33,131 nt of DNA from Verrucomicrobiota bacterium (GTDB lineage: Bacteria > Verrucomicrobiota > Verrucomicrobiia > Chthoniobacterales > JAFAMB01), in the NCBI GenBank assembly GCA_019237325.1, contig JAFAHI010000744.1, positions 1 through 33,131 on the forward strand, read 5' to 3'. The notes below the pieces were generated by a model, which saw only the letters and a program-made list of their open reading frames with translations, did no database searches and was not told the origin of the DNA. This document shows positions 23,932 through 32,461 of the stretch, piece after piece. Position 1 is the stretch's first letter; each line of letters begins with the position of its first letter. A program made the position numbers and the translations under genes.

Positions 23932-24303
23932 TCAAAACATCGGATGCAGATTCACGGCGATATCTGGCATCGGTTGTACGACATCCCAATGTTCAACAAT
24001 TCTTTCTTCCTTCACCCTGAAGATATCGACGACGGCTCTGCCGCGATCCAGCCGATCGTTCTTAACTAGGCCGTGAACTACGACCAGATCGCCTTCCGCG
24101 ACGATATGGCGAATGCTAAAGTGGATCTTCGGATTCTCGCGCAAGTGCGTTTCAAGAGCTACTAAAGCGGGTTCTGCCCCATCCGCGATTACAGGGTTGT
24201 GCTGAACCAGAGTCTCGACGACAAACCGCTCAAAGGCAGCCCTCGGCTGCTTTTGATCAAAACAGAGATAGTAAAAATCGGCTACTACCTGCTTCGGAAG
24301 CAT
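23932..24303 (-). CDS. SnoaL-like / NTF2-fold protein
   Basis: This is a cone-shaped alpha+beta barrel protein of the SnoaL/ketosteroid-isomerase-like superfamily. Family features are VADFYYLCFDQKQPRAAFER at the start, LVQHNPVIADGAEPALV, IRHIVAEGDLVVVHGLV and the ending VDIFRVKEERIVEHWDVVQP. From the ATG at 24303 it has 123 aa, slightly short; the open frame extends to a TTG at 24429, but that extra 42 residues is not family-like. Many relatives are annotated only as nuclear transport factor 2 family protein; the substrate is unknown. It is divergent from the KimA-like permease gene. Confidence 0.8.
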   Translation of the reverse strand: MLPKQVVADFYYLCFDQKQPRAAFERFVVETLVQHNPVIADGAEPALVALETHLRENPKIHFSIRHIVAEGDLVVVHGLVKNDRLDRGRAVVDIFRVKEERIVEHWDVVQPMPDIAVNLHPMF

Positions 24304-24498
24304 TTGTACAAATCGTGAGTGGTTTGAGTCGTCGCTGGACCGTTCATTAGTATTTCGTCCAAGCAGGCGGCCGGGGATTTGATCTAAGCAGCCCTTGTGA
24401 GACTTAATATTTGCGTTAGCCCGGTCCAACCGTCTGGGTGCACTGCCGCGAACTCGTCTTAGTAATGATGGGAACTGGGTTCTGAACGGACGAGAGAT

Positions 24499-26478
24499 AT
24501 GAAATGCCTTGATCTGCTTCTCGGTCGTTCACTGGCTTCGAGCGAAGACAAGAAAGAACGAGTTGGCGCGGTTCCAGGTGTGTCCGTCTTCGGCCTGGAC
24601 GCATTCAGTTCGGCGGCTTACGGGCCTGAAGCGGCGTTAACCGTGCTTATCCCGCTCGGTGTCGCCGGTGTGTCATTCGCGTTACCGATCACGATTGGGA
24701 TCTCCGTGATCCTGTTCCTCGTTTACCTCAGTTACCGGCAGACGATTGCCGCTTATCCGAACGGTGCAGGTTCTTACACCGTTGCGAAAGAGAACCTCGG
24801 AGACAAGGCCGGCCTGTTAGCCGCGGTCGCATTGATGATCGACTATACGCTCAACGTGGCGGTCGGGATCTCGGCTGGTGTTAACCAAATCGTGTCCGCA
24901 GCGCCAGCACTGCAGCCCCATACCCTTCTACTTTGCCTGGCAATTCTGGCAGCGCTTGCCTACGTGAATCTCCGCGGCCTTCGGGAAACCGGGTTAGCGT
25001 TTTTACCGCCGACCTACTTGTTCGTGGGGTGTCTCGGTGTTCTCATCGCCTTGGGTATCTTTCGAGCGATTACTGCCGCCGGTCATCCGCAGCCGGCCAT
25101 GGCGCCCGCGGCGTCCCCGGCCGTTCATGAACAGATCAGTCTGTGGCTCTTTCTCAAGGCATTCGCTGCTGGTTGCACCGCGATGACCGGAGTCGAGGCC
25201 GTCAGCAACGGGGTACAAGCGTTTAAGGAACCGCCGGTGGCATTTGCCCGCAAAGCTCTCACTATGATTGTCTCTGTCCTGATCCTGCTCTTGCTCGGAG
25301 TTGCTTTTCTTGTACAGACCTACAAAATAACGGCAACCGAGCCTGGATCGCCCCAGTATCAAAGCATCTTGTCGATGGTAACCCAGGCCGTGGTTGGCCG
25401 TGGTATTTTCTATTACATCACGATGGGCGCGGTACTGTTAGTACTTTGCCTCTCCGCGAATACATCATTTGCTGACTTCCCGCGCGTCTGTCGCACAATC
25501 GCTCAAGATGGCTATCTGCCATACTCCTTCATGGTCCGGGGACGCCGTTTGGTTTTCACGGAAGGGATCCTCGTACTAACAGCCCTCGCGGGTGTCTTGT
25601 TGATCTGTTTTAATGGCGTTACGGATAAGTTAATTCCGCTGTTCGCCGTCGGAGCATTTCTGGCATTCACCTTATCTCAAGCGGGAATGGTGATGCATTG
25701 GCGCAAGAAAAGAAAATCTGGAGCGGTGGGTAGTGTGGCCATGAATGGAATCGGCGGTGCGGCGACCGGGATCACATTCCTCATCGTTATCGTAACCAAA
25801 TTCACTGACGGAGCGTGGATCGTATTTCTGGTGATTCCGGCGCTCTATCTATTCATGCTACGAATCCACCGGCATTATAAAATGGTCGGTGATCAACTGG
25901 CCCTTAGTGGCTCCGTCGAATTGACGCCACCGCGCCAGATGATCGCCGTAGTCCCTCTGGTGAGTATGGGTAGTCTCGCCCAACGGGCTCTCCAGATCGC
26001 ATTTGGCCTCTCCGGAGATATCAAAGTCGTCCATGTTGAACAGGAAAATAGCCCGCCAGATTTTCAAAACCAATGGGCGCACGATGTGCTTCCGGCCGTT
26101 AGTCGGGCTCACTTAGCGGAGCCTCAACTCGTTACCCTGGCGTCACCCTATCGGCAAGTCGTCACGCCGATATTGTCCTACATCTGGCGCTTGGAAAAAG
26201 AAAACCCGGACCAAACAATTGCGGTGCTGATTCCGCAGCTCATCGAATCTCGTTGGTACTACAGCTTTCTACACAATCGGCATGCAACCATTCTGCGGAC
26301 GCTATTGTTGATGAAAGGCCTGAACCGGATCGTGGTCGTTAATGTACCTTGGCATATTCAGGAACGAGAAAAGATAGCGCAACAGGCCCACGAGCTCTGG
26401 AAAAGGCGCAGTAAGATCGAGGGACCTGCCCAGTTCATTCGGCGCGAGCCGGCTGAGCGGAAAGATGAACGGGCGTGA
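24499..26478 (+). CDS. APC-superfamily permease, KimA/YdaO-like
   Basis: This 659-aa membrane protein has about 12 hydrophobic segments in the first 460 residues and a soluble tail of about 200 residues. The N-terminus carries VPGVSVFGLDAFSSAAYGPE, close to the conserved start of KimA/YdaO potassium transporters, followed by AYPNGAGSYTVAKENLG, a typical APC helix-3 stretch. In Bacillus KimA takes up K+ and is inhibited by cyclic di-AMP through its soluble domain. Whether this protein carries K+ or amino acids cannot be decided from the sequence. The 70-nt upstream gap is too short and lacks the features of a ydaO riboswitch. It is convergent with the MFS gene at 26494, only 15 nt away. Confidence 0.85.
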   Translation: MKCLDLLLGRSLASSEDKKERVGAVPGVSVFGLDAFSSAAYGPEAALTVLIPLGVAGVSFALPITIGISVILFLVYLSYRQTIAAYPNGAGSYTVAKENLGDKAGLLAAVALMIDYTLNVAVGISAGVNQIVSAAPALQPHTLLLCLAILAALAYVNLRGLRETGLAFLPPTYLFVGCLGVLIALGIFRAITAAGHPQPAMAPAASPAVHEQISLWLFLKAFAAGCTAMTGVEAVSNGVQAFKEPPVAFARKALTMIVSVLILLLLGVAFLVQTYKITATEPGSPQYQSILSMVTQAVVGRGIFYYITMGAVLLVLCLSANTSFADFPRVCRTIAQDGYLPYSFMVRGRRLVFTEGILVLTALAGVLLICFNGVTDKLIPLFAVGAFLAFTLSQAGMVMHWRKKRKSGAVGSVAMNGIGGAATGITFLIVIVTKFTDGAWIVFLVIPALYLFMLRIHRHYKMVGDQLALSGSVELTPPRQMIAVVPLVSMGSLAQRALQIAFGLSGDIKVVHVEQENSPPDFQNQWAHDVLPAVSRAHLAEPQLVTLASPYRQVVTPILSYIWRLEKENPDQTIAVLIPQLIESRWYYSFLHNRHATILRTLLLMKGLNRIVVVNVPWHIQEREKIAQQAHELWKRRSKIEGPAQFIRREPAERKDERA

Positions 26479-26493
26479 GCGGCGAATCCTCGC

Positions 26494-27903
26494 CTATTCG
26501 GCGCTGCGTGCACCGGCCGGTGACAGCCGCAGCACGCTGAGAGCGGCGCCAAAGATGGCAACGCCCGCGCCGGCCAAAAGAGCGATCTGCGTTCCCGCTA
26601 CAGGGTTACGCGCCAGAAGCAGCGCCACGAGTGCCGCGCCGATCGTCTGGCCAAGTAGCCGCGCTGTGCCCAGCATGCCGCTGGCGCCCCCGCTACGTTC
26701 GCGCGGCGCTGCCGCGATCATAGTGCGGTTGTTAGGCGACTGAAACAGTCCAAAACCGACACCGGTGAGCACCATCCGCCACACCACGTCCAGCGGCGCC
26801 GGGTGTGCGGGCAAAAACGCGAGCGTGCTTAGTCCTCCCGCGAACAGGAGAAGTCCGATGCCACCAAGAAGGCCGGCCGGATAGCGCTCAACCAGGATGC
26901 CCGCCAGCGGCGCCACAAAAGCGATCGCGATAGGCCAAGGCGTAATTAACAGCCCGATTTCCACAGCTGAAAATTTAAAATGTTCGTACAGATAAAAAGG
27001 TAGTCCAACCAATGCCAGCATCTGAGCACTGAAAGACGCGATCGAGGTGCAGATCGACAGGGTGAAGACGGGGATACGCAGCAGATCAATCGGCAACACC
27101 GGTGAAACCGCGGTTCGCTGGCGACGCACCAGTAATAGACAAGCAGTGGCCGCGATCACCGCTTCCGACAGATAAATGAATGGCGCCTCGCTATGGCCGA
27201 AACTGTCGATAGCGCCGATACCAAGGCCAAACATGATCGCGCACATCAGCGCGCTTTGCCAATCGAAGGCGCGGCGGCTGCGCGGAGCATGCGGCAGGGC
27301 TTGTAATCCGATCACCACAGCAGCGATGCCGAATGGGATGTTGATGGAAAATAAATATGGCCAGGTGGCTGTCGCCAGGATGCCCGCAGCCAGCGTTGGC
27401 CCGATCGCGGCGGAGACAGCGACCACTAGCGCGTTGATGCCGATGCCGCGCCCCAGTATGCGCTGCGGATAGGTAAATCGGACCAGGGCTGCGTTCACGC
27501 TCATAATTCCAGCTGCGCCAAAGCCCTGGATGACCCGCGCGACGGTTAGCATGGTCAGCGTCTGTGATAGCGCGCAAAACAGCGAGGCAAACGTGAACAA
27601 GATCAACCCAGCGATATAGACCCGGTGATACCCGATAATCTCTCCCAGCGACGCCAGCGACAGCAGCGAGATCGTTATCGCGAGTTGATAACCATTAACG
27701 ATCCAGATCGAAAACGTCGGGCTGGCGTGCAGATCTTGAGCGATGGTCGGCAGCGCGACATTCGCGATTGAACTATCCATTACGGCCATAATCAGGCCCA
27801 GCGCAATAGTGAGAATGGCCCAATGGCGTTGAGGAACCGGCAACCCATCCGCGGTTTTCCCCACGGCAACTGGTGTGTCGACTGATCGCGGAAAATGTTT
27901 CAC
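26494..27903 (-). CDS. MFS transporter, DHA2-like (14-helix drug antiporter type)
   Basis: This is a 469-aa inner-membrane protein. It opens with IALGLIMAVMDSSIANVALP (motif D1 of DHA2 pumps) and continues with WIVNGYQLAITISLLSLASL, the helix-4 arginine segment ARVIQGFGAAGIMSVNAALV and the antiporter motif AAIGPTLAAGIL. It resembles SmvA / methyl-viologen-resistance type exporters, but is distinct from the DHA2 pump at 15723-17279, and no HlyD or TolC partner is adjacent. The start is a GTG at 27903 with AGGGAT a few nt upstream. Base composition looks more GC-rich than the cluster to its left, which together with the neighbouring transketolase hints at a block of different origin. A 160-nt gap to the transketolase gene holds nothing recognisable. 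Confidence 0.9.
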   Translation of the reverse strand: MKHFPRSVDTPVAVGKTADGLPVPQRHWAILTIALGLIMAVMDSSIANVALPTIAQDLHASPTFSIWIVNGYQLAITISLLSLASLGEIIGYHRVYIAGLILFTFASLFCALSQTLTMLTVARVIQGFGAAGIMSVNAALVRFTYPQRILGRGIGINALVVAVSAAIGPTLAAGILATATWPYLFSINIPFGIAAVVIGLQALPHAPRSRRAFDWQSALMCAIMFGLGIGAIDSFGHSEAPFIYLSEAVIAATACLLLVRRQRTAVSPVLPIDLLRIPVFTLSICTSIASFSAQMLALVGLPFYLYEHFKFSAVEIGLLITPWPIAIAFVAPLAGILVERYPAGLLGGIGLLLFAGGLSTLAFLPAHPAPLDVVWRMVLTGVGFGLFQSPNNRTMIAAAPRERSGGASGMLGTARLLGQTIGAALVALLLARNPVAGTQIALLAGAGVAIFGAALSVLRLSPAGARSAE

Positions 27904-28063
27904 TAAAAATCCCTGAATCCATCTTCCTCAGGACCAAAGCGCTGGTAGATTCTTTGGTAGTACTTTCTCATGCGGTCGATCTCATCGGGAGCGTCACGTG
28001 GCTGCCGAAAACGGTTCACTTTGCCAGATCTCTCAGCGGCGGCATCTCTGCCTTTGCCTCACC

Positions 28064-29953
28064 TTAATGGACAGTGATGCCGGCAAGATTGCGGGCAGCA
28101 GTTGCGATATGATCTGCGTCGATTCCGGCCCAGGCGAGGAGTTCCTTACTTGAGCCAGAGCCTGGCATCTCACGCACGGCGAGGTGGACGGCAGACAACG
28201 GCGCGGTCCCAGCGGCAACCAGAGCTTCGATGACGGCCGAGCCCAGTCCTCCTTCCGGGTGATGGTCTTCGGCGATGACGACCCGGCCGGCGGTAGCAGC
28301 CGTCACCGCGCTCAGGGCAGTGGCATCGATTGGCTTAATTGAGTAGCAGTCGAAGACGCTGGCGTGAATGTCTTCTTCCCGCAACAGGTCGGCGGCTCGG
28401 AGGCACTCGTGCACGGTAACACCGGCGCCAATGAGGGTTACATCGTCCCGGTCACTTGAGCGGAGCAATTTTGAGCCGCCGACGGGGAAAGTCTCTCCTG
28501 CTGGATAAAGGACGGGATAAGCGCCGCGGGTAGTACGCAGGTAACTAATGCCCGATGTGGCTGCCATGGCTTCTACGAGAGCGATGGTACTGGTGGCATC
28601 GCTTGGGTAAAGCACCGTCGACCCATGCACGGCGCGGAGCATGGCTATATCTTCCAGCCCCATTTGCGATGGGCCATCAGCGCCGATTTCAACGCCGCAA
28701 TGAGAACCGACTAGTCGCAGGTCAACGCCGGAGATTGAAGCCATCCGAATGAAGTCGTATGCCCGAGTCAGAAACGCGGCGAAGGTCGACGCAAAGGGAT
28801 GATAGCCGCGGACATTGAGTCCAGTCGCTGCGGCCACGAGTTGTTGTTCGGCAATGAACATCTCAAAATAGCGATGAGGGTAGGCGTGTGCGAACTGGTT
28901 AGCGTAGGTGGAGTTGCTAACTTCTCCGTCGAGCACCACCACGCGCGGGTCTCGAGTACCGAGTGCAACGAGCGCTTCACCATAGGCCTTACGAGTGGCC
29001 ACTGCCTTTCCCACCTCATAGCGGGGCCATTCTGCGTCAGCAATTTTCGACTGAGCCTGCCGGGGAATACCGGAGGCAGGGCGTGGGCCCCGCAGCACCA
29101 GGTTGCGGATACCACCGAGCTCGGCAATCGCCCGGTCAGCCATATCGGCGGGGAATTGTTTGCCGTGCCAGTCCGGACTGTCCTCGACCTCGGAGAAACC
29201 GCGACCCTTGATGGTTTTAGCCAGGATAACCGTCGGCTTCTCACCCTGGGTATCTTCGGCTGTGGTCAGGGCGCCGTCGATGGCTGCCAAGTCGTGACCG
29301 TCGATAACGAGCGCGCGTGCGCCGAAAGCTTCTGCGCGCCGAAAATAAGCATCCAGGTTCCAGCCGAGATCGGTCGGGCCGCTTTGACCCAGCCGGTTAA
29401 CGTCTACAATAGTGATGAGATTTGACAATTGGTAATAGGCAGCTTTGTCCAGCGCTTCCCAAATGGATCCTTCAGCAAATTCGCTATCCCCGCACAGCAC
29501 CCAGGTCCGGTACGGCAGTCGATCCAGGTATTTGCCGGCTAACGCGACTCCGACTCCATCGGGTAGCCCTTGGCCAAGCGAGCCGGTGGCAACGCCCACC
29601 CATGGCAGGATGGGCGTGGGATGACCTTGGAGGCGTTGTCCAAAGCGACGGTAACCGTTCATTAACTCGTCCTCGGAGATAACGCCGGTGGCTTTGAATA
29701 TCGAATACAGTAGCGGAGAGGCGTGTCCCTTGGAGAAAATCAACTGGTCATTGACCGGCGACCGCGGCATGTCCCAGTCGTAGCGCAGGTGCCGGGTGAT
29801 GAGCACGGCTAGCAGGTCGGCCGCGGACATGCTGGAGGTCGGGTGCCCAGAGCCAGCGCTGGTGCTCGTGCGGATAGAATCAACCCGCAACTGAGCGGCG
29901 AGTTCGGCGGCGATGTCGAGGCTTACTTCGGATGTGGATGCGATCGTGGTCAT
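28064..29953 (-). CDS. tkt: Transketolase
   Basis: This 629-aa thiamine-diphosphate enzyme transfers two-carbon ketol units in the pentose phosphate and Calvin pathways. The ThDP/Mg2+ motif runs from GDSE (155-158) to N186 (IVDVNRLG). The N-terminal segment TSAGSGHPTSSMSAADLLAVL, then SKGHASPLLYS and TGSLGQGLPDGVGVALA, are standard family motifs. The pyrimidine domain carries EMFIAEQQLVAAATGL with the activating glutamate. The C-terminal domain is complete. The length of about 630 fits the shorter transketolase type seen in animals and actinobacteria. An AGGA 6 nt before ATG 29953 is a good ribosome-binding site. It is transcribed in the same direction as the MFS gene 160 nt downstream but may be independent. 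Confidence 0.95.
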   Translation of the reverse strand: MTTIASTSEVSLDIAAELAAQLRVDSIRTSTSAGSGHPTSSMSAADLLAVLITRHLRYDWDMPRSPVNDQLIFSKGHASPLLYSIFKATGVISEDELMNGYRRFGQRLQGHPTPILPWVGVATGSLGQGLPDGVGVALAGKYLDRLPYRTWVLCGDSEFAEGSIWEALDKAAYYQLSNLITIVDVNRLGQSGPTDLGWNLDAYFRRAEAFGARALVIDGHDLAAIDGALTTAEDTQGEKPTVILAKTIKGRGFSEVEDSPDWHGKQFPADMADRAIAELGGIRNLVLRGPRPASGIPRQAQSKIADAEWPRYEVGKAVATRKAYGEALVALGTRDPRVVVLDGEVSNSTYANQFAHAYPHRYFEMFIAEQQLVAAATGLNVRGYHPFASTFAAFLTRAYDFIRMASISGVDLRLVGSHCGVEIGADGPSQMGLEDIAMLRAVHGSTVLYPSDATSTIALVEAMAATSGISYLRTTRGAYPVLYPAGETFPVGGSKLLRSSDRDDVTLIGAGVTVHECLRAADLLREEDIHASVFDCYSIKPIDATALSAVTAATAGRVVIAEDHHPEGGLGSAVIEALVAAGTAPLSAVHLAVREMPGSGSSKELLAWAGIDADHIATAARNLAGITVH

Positions 29954-30231
29954 GATAATTCCTGTCGGTCAGAGCGAAGTCAGTAGCCGGGACGGCCGAT
30001 ACAGCATGAACTCTCGAGTTGCGGAGCTGCAGTGGGATGGTCATTGGTCGGGAGATTTTTCCCGTCAGCGACTGCCCGCTTCTGGTTAGAGGATCGCTTA
30101 CCACGAGGGATGTGGACGTAGGGTTATCCGTGGAACAGCAGACCTAGGCGGTGCGAGCGGATAGGCATCCGTCCGGTGAGCAAAAACGAACTTATTAACG
30201 GTACGAAGAACCAAGATGAGTGGAGAGGACC
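29954..30231. other. Intergenic region between divergent transketolase and ComA-like fragment
   Basis: About 280 nt that must hold the transketolase promoter on the minus strand. A ribosome-binding AGGA lies at 29960-29963 (minus strand). I see no repeat, RNA gene or persuasive palindrome. Confidence 0.35.
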
Positions 30232-30435
30232 ATGATAGCAACAACCTCAAAATCGCCTGAGCGCTGCTTTGAGTTTCTGCAAGTGAATGAGCGTGGCGGT
30301 AAGCCGCGGCAAGGAGGAATAACTGAGATTCGGGGACCGTATTATTCTGTTGTCGGTAAACGATATCTTCAGGACCTGCTAGAAATGGTCGGTGCTTATG
30401 TGGATCATCTGAAGTTTGCCGGCGGGGCTCCGTAA
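30232..30435 (+). pseudogene. Truncated ComA-like (phosphosulfolactate synthase family) gene
   Basis: Only 67 residues are present, against about 250-280 for the family. The segment KPRQGGITEIRGPYYSVVG (after an N-terminal RCFEFLQVNERG) and LQDLLEMVGAYVDHLKFAGG match, from memory of the family, the N-terminal beta strand and helix of ComA-type TIM-barrel proteins, which in their best-known role add sulfite to phosphoenolpyruvate in coenzyme M synthesis. The frame ends GGG-GCT-CCG-TAA, and the last bases GCTCCGTAA are the first bases of the inverted-repeat element at 30427-30677. No continuation is found beyond the element, so insertion was accompanied or followed by loss of the 3' part. The ATG at 30232 has GGAGAGG upstream; a GTG at 30220 is an alternative. 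Confidence 0.6.
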
Positions 30436-30677
30436 GCTCTGAATGGCCATCCTCCGTAGGAGGTAAATATTTATAGCACTCCGCGCCAAAAGAGCAGCTA
30501 GCTCCGTAGGAGCGGCATATCCGACCCTGCAGCGTCCATCGAACAGTTGAGGCAATAAACGTTTCGGATGCCGATCCTGACTAAATTTCGCTCCTACGGA
30601 GCTCGTCGCAAATTTCGAAACCGATAACTATAAATATTTACCTCCTACGGAGGATGGCCATTCAGAGCTTACGGAGC
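30427..30677. repeat. Hairpin-cluster repeat, copy C, with perfect 50-bp inverted ends
   Basis: The outer arms 30427-30476 and 30628-30677 are exact reverse complements over 50 nt. They contain the small hairpin CCTCCGTAGGAGG followed by TAAATATTTATAG. Inner arms carry AGCTCCGTAGGAGCG (30500-30514) and its complement (30589-30603). The centre holds AAACGTTTC. In copies A and B the outer small hairpin is GCTCC/GGAGC; here it is CCTCC/GGAGG, a paired change that keeps the stem. The left end supplies the TAA of the ComA-like fragment. The sequence from 30678 to 30836 contains only the solo repeat end and the leader of the exonuclease gene. Confidence 0.85.
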
Positions 30678-30689
30678 ATGACCCTTCGG

Positions 30690-30717
30690 GAGCCTCGCCC
30701 CACCAAACTTCTAGGAC
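30690..30717 (+). repeat. Solo end of the 288-bp repeat family
   Basis: GAGCCTCGCCCCACCA (30690-30705) is identical to the ends of the 5175-5462 element. The following 12 nt (AAACTTCTAGGACC at 30704-30717) match, with two differences, the sequence outside that element's left end. No partner end is nearby. Confidence 0.55.
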
Positions 30718-30772
30718 CAACGCTTAACTTAACGCCGGCGCGGCCGAGGAATCGTTCCCGGCGTTTAAATTG

Positions 30773-30837
30773 CTTGGAGGTTTTTCAGGAGAAACTATCT
30801 TGGTTTCTTGCTGCGTAACTCAACCATCACCTCCAAG
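30773..30837 (+). promoter_or_regulatory. Inverted repeat in the exonuclease leader
   Basis: CTTGGAGGT (30773-30781) and ACCTCCAAG (30829-30837) are perfect 9-nt inverted copies. The right arm includes the first base of the GTG start, and the left arm contains a GGAGG too far upstream to serve as its ribosome-binding site. Pairing could shape initiation, but a chance occurrence is possible. Confidence 0.3.
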
Positions 30838-31748
30838 TGAAATTGCTCCTTATTGACGGCCACTACTACGTTTATCGCTCGTTTCATGCCATCCAGAATC
30901 TGACTAATTCAAAGGGAGAACCGGCGAACGCGGTCTATGGATTCGTCAAGACCGTACGAAAAATGATCAAAGATGTCCGGCCGGATCTGGCGGCGGTTTT
31001 TTGGGACGAAGGCGCGCCTCAAAAAAGAGTGACTTTACAGCCGGCCTACAAACAACAGCGCGAGGCGATGCCCGACAAAATGATCCCCCAACTAAATTTC
31101 ATCCAATCATTTTGCGGCGCCATGGGTTTGGTCTCGATTTCGAAGCCCGATACCGAAGCCGACGACTTAATGGGCTGCTACGTCATGGAGGCTCGGAAAA
31201 CCGGTGTAGAAGTTGTCTTAGCGACCAACGACAAGGATCTTTTTCAGCTCGTAGACCCGCGGGTAACGGTTTACTCCACAAATAAGACAGACTTAAAGCA
31301 CCCCAAAGACTCTCACGCCCTGTTAGGTGAGGTCGAAGTCACGCGGAAGTGGGAGGTCCCTCCTCACCAAATCGCCGAGCTCTTGGCGCTTACCGGCGAT
31401 AGCGTGGATAACATTCCGGGGATCGAAGGGATCGGAAACAAAACGGCCGCAAATCTAATCCGGGAATTCGGCACCGTTGAAAATCTCCTGCAGCATTTGC
31501 CGGACGTGAAAACAGAAAAACTGAGGCTCCGGCTGGAGCAATCAGAAAAACAGATTCGGGAGAATCGCCAAATGGTCCAATTAGAGTTGGATCATCCATT
31601 GCCCGTCGAAATCTCCAAGTTGCAAATTAAGCCGAACTATCCGGAATACATTCGTGGACTCGAGAAATACGAGTTCAAGACGTTGCTCCCGGAGGTGCAA
31701 CGAGAAGCCGAGAACACCTTCGTAGGTCAGGGCGAATTACCGTTGTAA
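30837..31748 (+). CDS. Stand-alone 5'-3' exonuclease (DNA polymerase I N-terminal domain type)
   Basis: This 303-aa protein corresponds only to the 5'-nuclease domain of polymerase I, like ExoIX or phage flap nucleases. Acidic metal ligands are visible in LLLIDGHYYVYRSFHAI (D7), TEADDLMGCYV and ATNDKDLFQL. The helix-hairpin-helix DNA-binding motif is LTGDSVDNIPGIEGIGNKTA. It would remove RNA primers and 5' flaps during replication and repair. The start is a GTG with no Shine-Dalgarno; an in-frame TAA at 30816-30818 and the match to the family N-terminus leave it the only choice. There is no 3'-5' exonuclease or polymerase domain downstream, so it is genuinely separate. Its relation to a full polymerase I elsewhere cannot be judged here. 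Confidence 0.92.
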   Translation: MKLLLIDGHYYVYRSFHAIQNLTNSKGEPANAVYGFVKTVRKMIKDVRPDLAAVFWDEGAPQKRVTLQPAYKQQREAMPDKMIPQLNFIQSFCGAMGLVSISKPDTEADDLMGCYVMEARKTGVEVVLATNDKDLFQLVDPRVTVYSTNKTDLKHPKDSHALLGEVEVTRKWEVPPHQIAELLALTGDSVDNIPGIEGIGNKTAANLIREFGTVENLLQHLPDVKTEKLRLRLEQSEKQIRENRQMVQLELDHPLPVEISKLQIKPNYPEYIRGLEKYEFKTLLPEVQREAENTFVGQGELPL

Positions 31749-31754
31749 GCCAGA

Positions 31755-32061
31755 GAGCCTCGCGCAGAGGACGCGGAGGACGCAACGGAAGGCAAAGAGG
31801 GACGGTGGATTGAGTTTCGAGCGAACGATACTGGAAACGCTAGATGAGCCTCGCGCAGAGGACGCGGAGGACGCAACGAAAAGGCAAGGAAGGACGGTGG
31901 ATTGAGTTTCGAGTGAACGATACTGCAAACGCTAGATGAGCCTCGCGCAGAGGACGCGGAGGACGCAACGGAAGACAAAGAGGGACGGTGGATTGAGTTT
32001 CGAGTGAACGATATTGTAAACGCTAGATGAGCCTCGCGGCAGAGGTCATTAAGGACACAAC
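31755..32061 (+). repeat. Tandem array of 91-92 bp repeats (three full copies and one partial)
   Basis: Units begin GAGCCTCGCGCAGAGGACGC at 31755, 31846 and 31938, with a shortened, degraded one at 32029. Each full unit runs through GACGGTGGATTGAGTTTCGA and ends AACGCTAGAT. Differences between copies are few, suggesting recent duplication. The array starts 6 nt after the exonuclease stop and ends next to the 3' end of the GxxExxY gene. No open frame in it looks like a real gene. Confidence 0.85.
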
Positions 32062-32071
32062 GGATTATCCT

Positions 32072-32461
32072 TTAGTCAGGTTCGACCAGGCGATTTGCTA
32101 GTCGCTTAATGCCATCCTTAAGCCGTTCTTGACCAAAGTTGATCAGGTATCCAAGGCGCAAATTTGTTAATCGCAGCTGCGTCAGAACTTGCTTTGCATG
32201 AACACGCTCCAGAGCCTCGACCGATTTCAGCTCCACGATGACCTTATTTTCTACGATCAGGTCTGCGCGAAATCCTTCATCGAAGGATAGGCCCCGATAG
32301 ATGATGGGGATAGGCTTCTGGCGCTCAACCTCCAATCCTATTGCGCGTAGTTCATGTGCTAGAACGACCTCATACACGGTTTCTAAGAGCCCAGGTCCAA
32401 GCTCGGTATGAATCTCGAAAGCAAAATCTAAGATCCTTTTGCCTAATTGGTTTTCAGTCAT
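32072..32461 (-). CDS. GxxExxY-family protein
   Basis: This 129-aa protein (from ATG 32461) has the family motif GPGLLETVYE with G-x-x-E-x-x-Y, and a possible PD-(D/E)xK-like core FRADLIVENKVIVELKSV (the D and ExK residues are visible). The family is known from many environmental bacteria, often in multiple copies, and its function is not established; a nuclease-like role has been suggested from fold similarity only. The frame extends 10 codons upstream to 32491, but those codons lie inside a 92-bp repeat unit that starts at 32462, which favours the internal ATG. It is flanked on both sides by the same repeat family in opposite orientations, so gene and repeats may form a mobile cassette. Confidence 0.85.
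   Translation of the reverse strand: MTENQLGKRILDFAFEIHTELGPGLLETVYEVVLAHELRAIGLEVERQKPIPIIYRGLSFDEGFRADLIVENKVIVELKSVEALERVHAKQVLTQLRLTNLRLGYLINFGQERLKDGIKRLANRLVEPD

Noticed and set aside
23764-24069. Plus-strand open frame of 101 codons
   Set aside because: It begins in the hairpin-cluster repeat and runs antisense to the SnoaL-like gene; no family features.
24430-24498. Cyclic-di-AMP (ydaO) riboswitch before the KimA-like gene
   Set aside because: The gap is only about 70 nt and I see none of the conserved riboswitch segments or a terminator.
28799-29425. Plus-strand open frame of 208 codons inside transketolase
   Set aside because: It is antisense to a strongly conserved enzyme and has no recognisable domain.
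31755-32061. CRISPR-like array
   Set aside because: The repeats are 91-92 bp and directly abutting with no unique spacers, and no cas genes are present.
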